DNA from: Patescibacteria group bacterium
Lineage (GTDB): Bacteria > Patescibacteriota > Minisyncoccia > Phycocordibacterales > UBA12445
NCBI GenBank assembly: GCA_022710205.1
Contig: JAKLHJ010000045.1
Location: 1-6,024, forward strand
Length of the DNA stretch: 6,024 nt
Direction of reading: 5' to 3'
Part shown: positions 5,416 to 6,024 of the stretch, piece by piece
Layout: each line of letters opens with the position of its first letter
How positions within the stretch are numbered: the first letter of the stretch is position 1
Program-made: the position numbers and the translations under genes
The notes under the pieces: generated by a model
Databases searched by the model: none
Told to the model about the DNA's origin: nothing
The model's input: only the letters and a program-made list of their open reading frames with translations

Positions 5416-6024
5416 ATGAGACGGAAAATAGGTTTGGCATTAGGGACCGGCGCAGCACGCGGGCTTGCCCATATCGGAGTGATAAAGGTTTTGGAAGAAG
5501 CGGGAATAAAAATAGATTTTATCGCCGGGGTTAGCGCGGGAGCCATGATAGGTGGCGCATACGCAATATCCAGGGATATTAAAAAGATCGAATCTATCGC
5601 GCTAAAGACTGATTGGAAAAAACTGCTTTCTCTGGTTGATTTTACGGTCCCTGTGATCGGATTAATTGACGGAGGCAAGATCGAAGTGTTTATCAGGTCC
5701 GCCATCGGGGACGCAAAATTTTCAGACACTGAAATTCCCTTGACAATCGTAGCCACGGACGTAGAAAACGGAGAGAGGGTTGTTTTAAATGAAGGCAACA
5801 TTGCAAAAGCCGTAAGGGGCAGTATTTCCATACCGATCCTTTTCCGCCCCTATCACTATGGCGACAGATATTTAATCGACGGAGGCGTTGTTGATCCGGT
5901 TCCTGTGAACCTGACAAGAGAAATGGGCGCTGATTATGTTATTGCCGTTAACTTATTTTCGGACCTGGCAAAATATTTTTCTTCAGAAAAGCCGCTGAGA
6001 TCAAAAACCAGAAAACCTTCCAGG
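5416..6024 (+). CDS. Patatin-like phospholipase (RssA/YchK-like), N-terminal part
   Basis: The first 203 codons of a patatin-family hydrolase; the frame is still open at the right edge. These enzymes are serine lipid acyl hydrolases using a Ser-Asp dyad. All three hallmarks are present: the oxyanion-hole loop ALGTGAARGLAHIGVI (residues 8-23), the nucleophile elbow GVSAG with Ser40, and the DGG motif with Asp155 (YLIDGGVVDPVPV). The IPLTIVATDVENG segment and the SISIPILFRP block are also characteristic of bacterial members. No signal peptide is seen at the N-terminus (MRRKIGLALG), so this portion looks cytoplasmic. Some larger family members have a C-terminal outer-membrane domain, which cannot be judged here. 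The start at 5416 has a good ribosome binding site. The gene follows the MCE lipoprotein gene after 102 bases and may have its own promoter there. Its position next to a lipid-binding MCE protein is consistent with phospholipid turnover in the envelope, but substrate is unknown. Confidence 0.93.
   Translation, partial: MRRKIGLALGTGAARGLAHIGVIKVLEEAGIKIDFIAGVSAGAMIGGAYAISRDIKKIESIALKTDWKKLLSLVDFTVPVIGLIDGGKIEVFIRSAIGDAKFSDTEIPLTIVATDVENGERVVLNEGNIAKAVRGSISIPILFRPYHYGDRYLIDGGVVDPVPVNLTREMGADYVIAVNLFSDLAKYFSSEKPLRSKTRKPSR

Noticed and set aside
5307..5831. Minus-strand open frame of 174 codons
   Set aside because: It lies opposite the patatin-like gene, whose catalytic motifs are all intact on the plus strand; its translation shows no recognisable domain.

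Overview
The window looks like one continuous plus-strand gene block from a Gram-negative (diderm) bacterium. Supporting this are the C-terminus of an RND-type inner-membrane pump, a lipobox-bearing MCE-domain lipoprotein, and two enzymes that normally work with polyprenyl-phosphate sugars at the inner membrane. Codon use is mixed and the DNA is moderately AT-rich. I cannot assign a phylum from the sequence; an uncultured lineage would be a guess. No RNA genes, mobile elements, CRISPR arrays or insertion sequences were seen, and nothing on the minus strand looks like a real gene.

Layout: (1) 2-532, the 3' end of an AcrB/HAE-like RND transporter. (2) 525-767, a stand-alone acyl carrier protein overlapping it by 8 bases. 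(3) 777-2411, an ArnT/PMT-like membrane glycosyltransferase. (4) 2411-3469, a polyprenyl-phosphate sugar synthase of the DPM1 type fused to a GtrA membrane domain; it shares one base with gene 3. (5) 3519-4772, a processive-type membrane GT2 glycosyltransferase with an altered nucleotide-binding motif. (6) 4762-5313, a small MCE-domain lipoprotein starting on GTG, overlapping gene 5 by 11 bases. (7) 5416-6024, the N-terminal part of a patatin-like phospholipase running off the window. The only intergenic gaps of note are 49 bases (3470-3518) and 102 bases (5314-5415). The second holds a possible extended -10 promoter, a 10-base palindrome and a strong ribosome binding site.

Working model (inference): genes 3 and 4 form a two-step periplasmic glycosylation pair like ArnC/ArnT. 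The DPM1-GtrA protein would load a sugar on a polyprenyl phosphate, the GtrA part might help move it across the membrane, and the ArnT-like enzyme would transfer it to an acceptor outside. Gene 5 would build or extend a glycan or glycolipid from nucleotide sugars. The ACP, the MCE lipoprotein, the patatin-like hydrolase and the RND pump all suggest that the acceptor or product is a lipid that is acylated, moved and trimmed in the envelope. The individual family calls are strong; the idea that they act as one glycolipid system rests only on tight gene packing.
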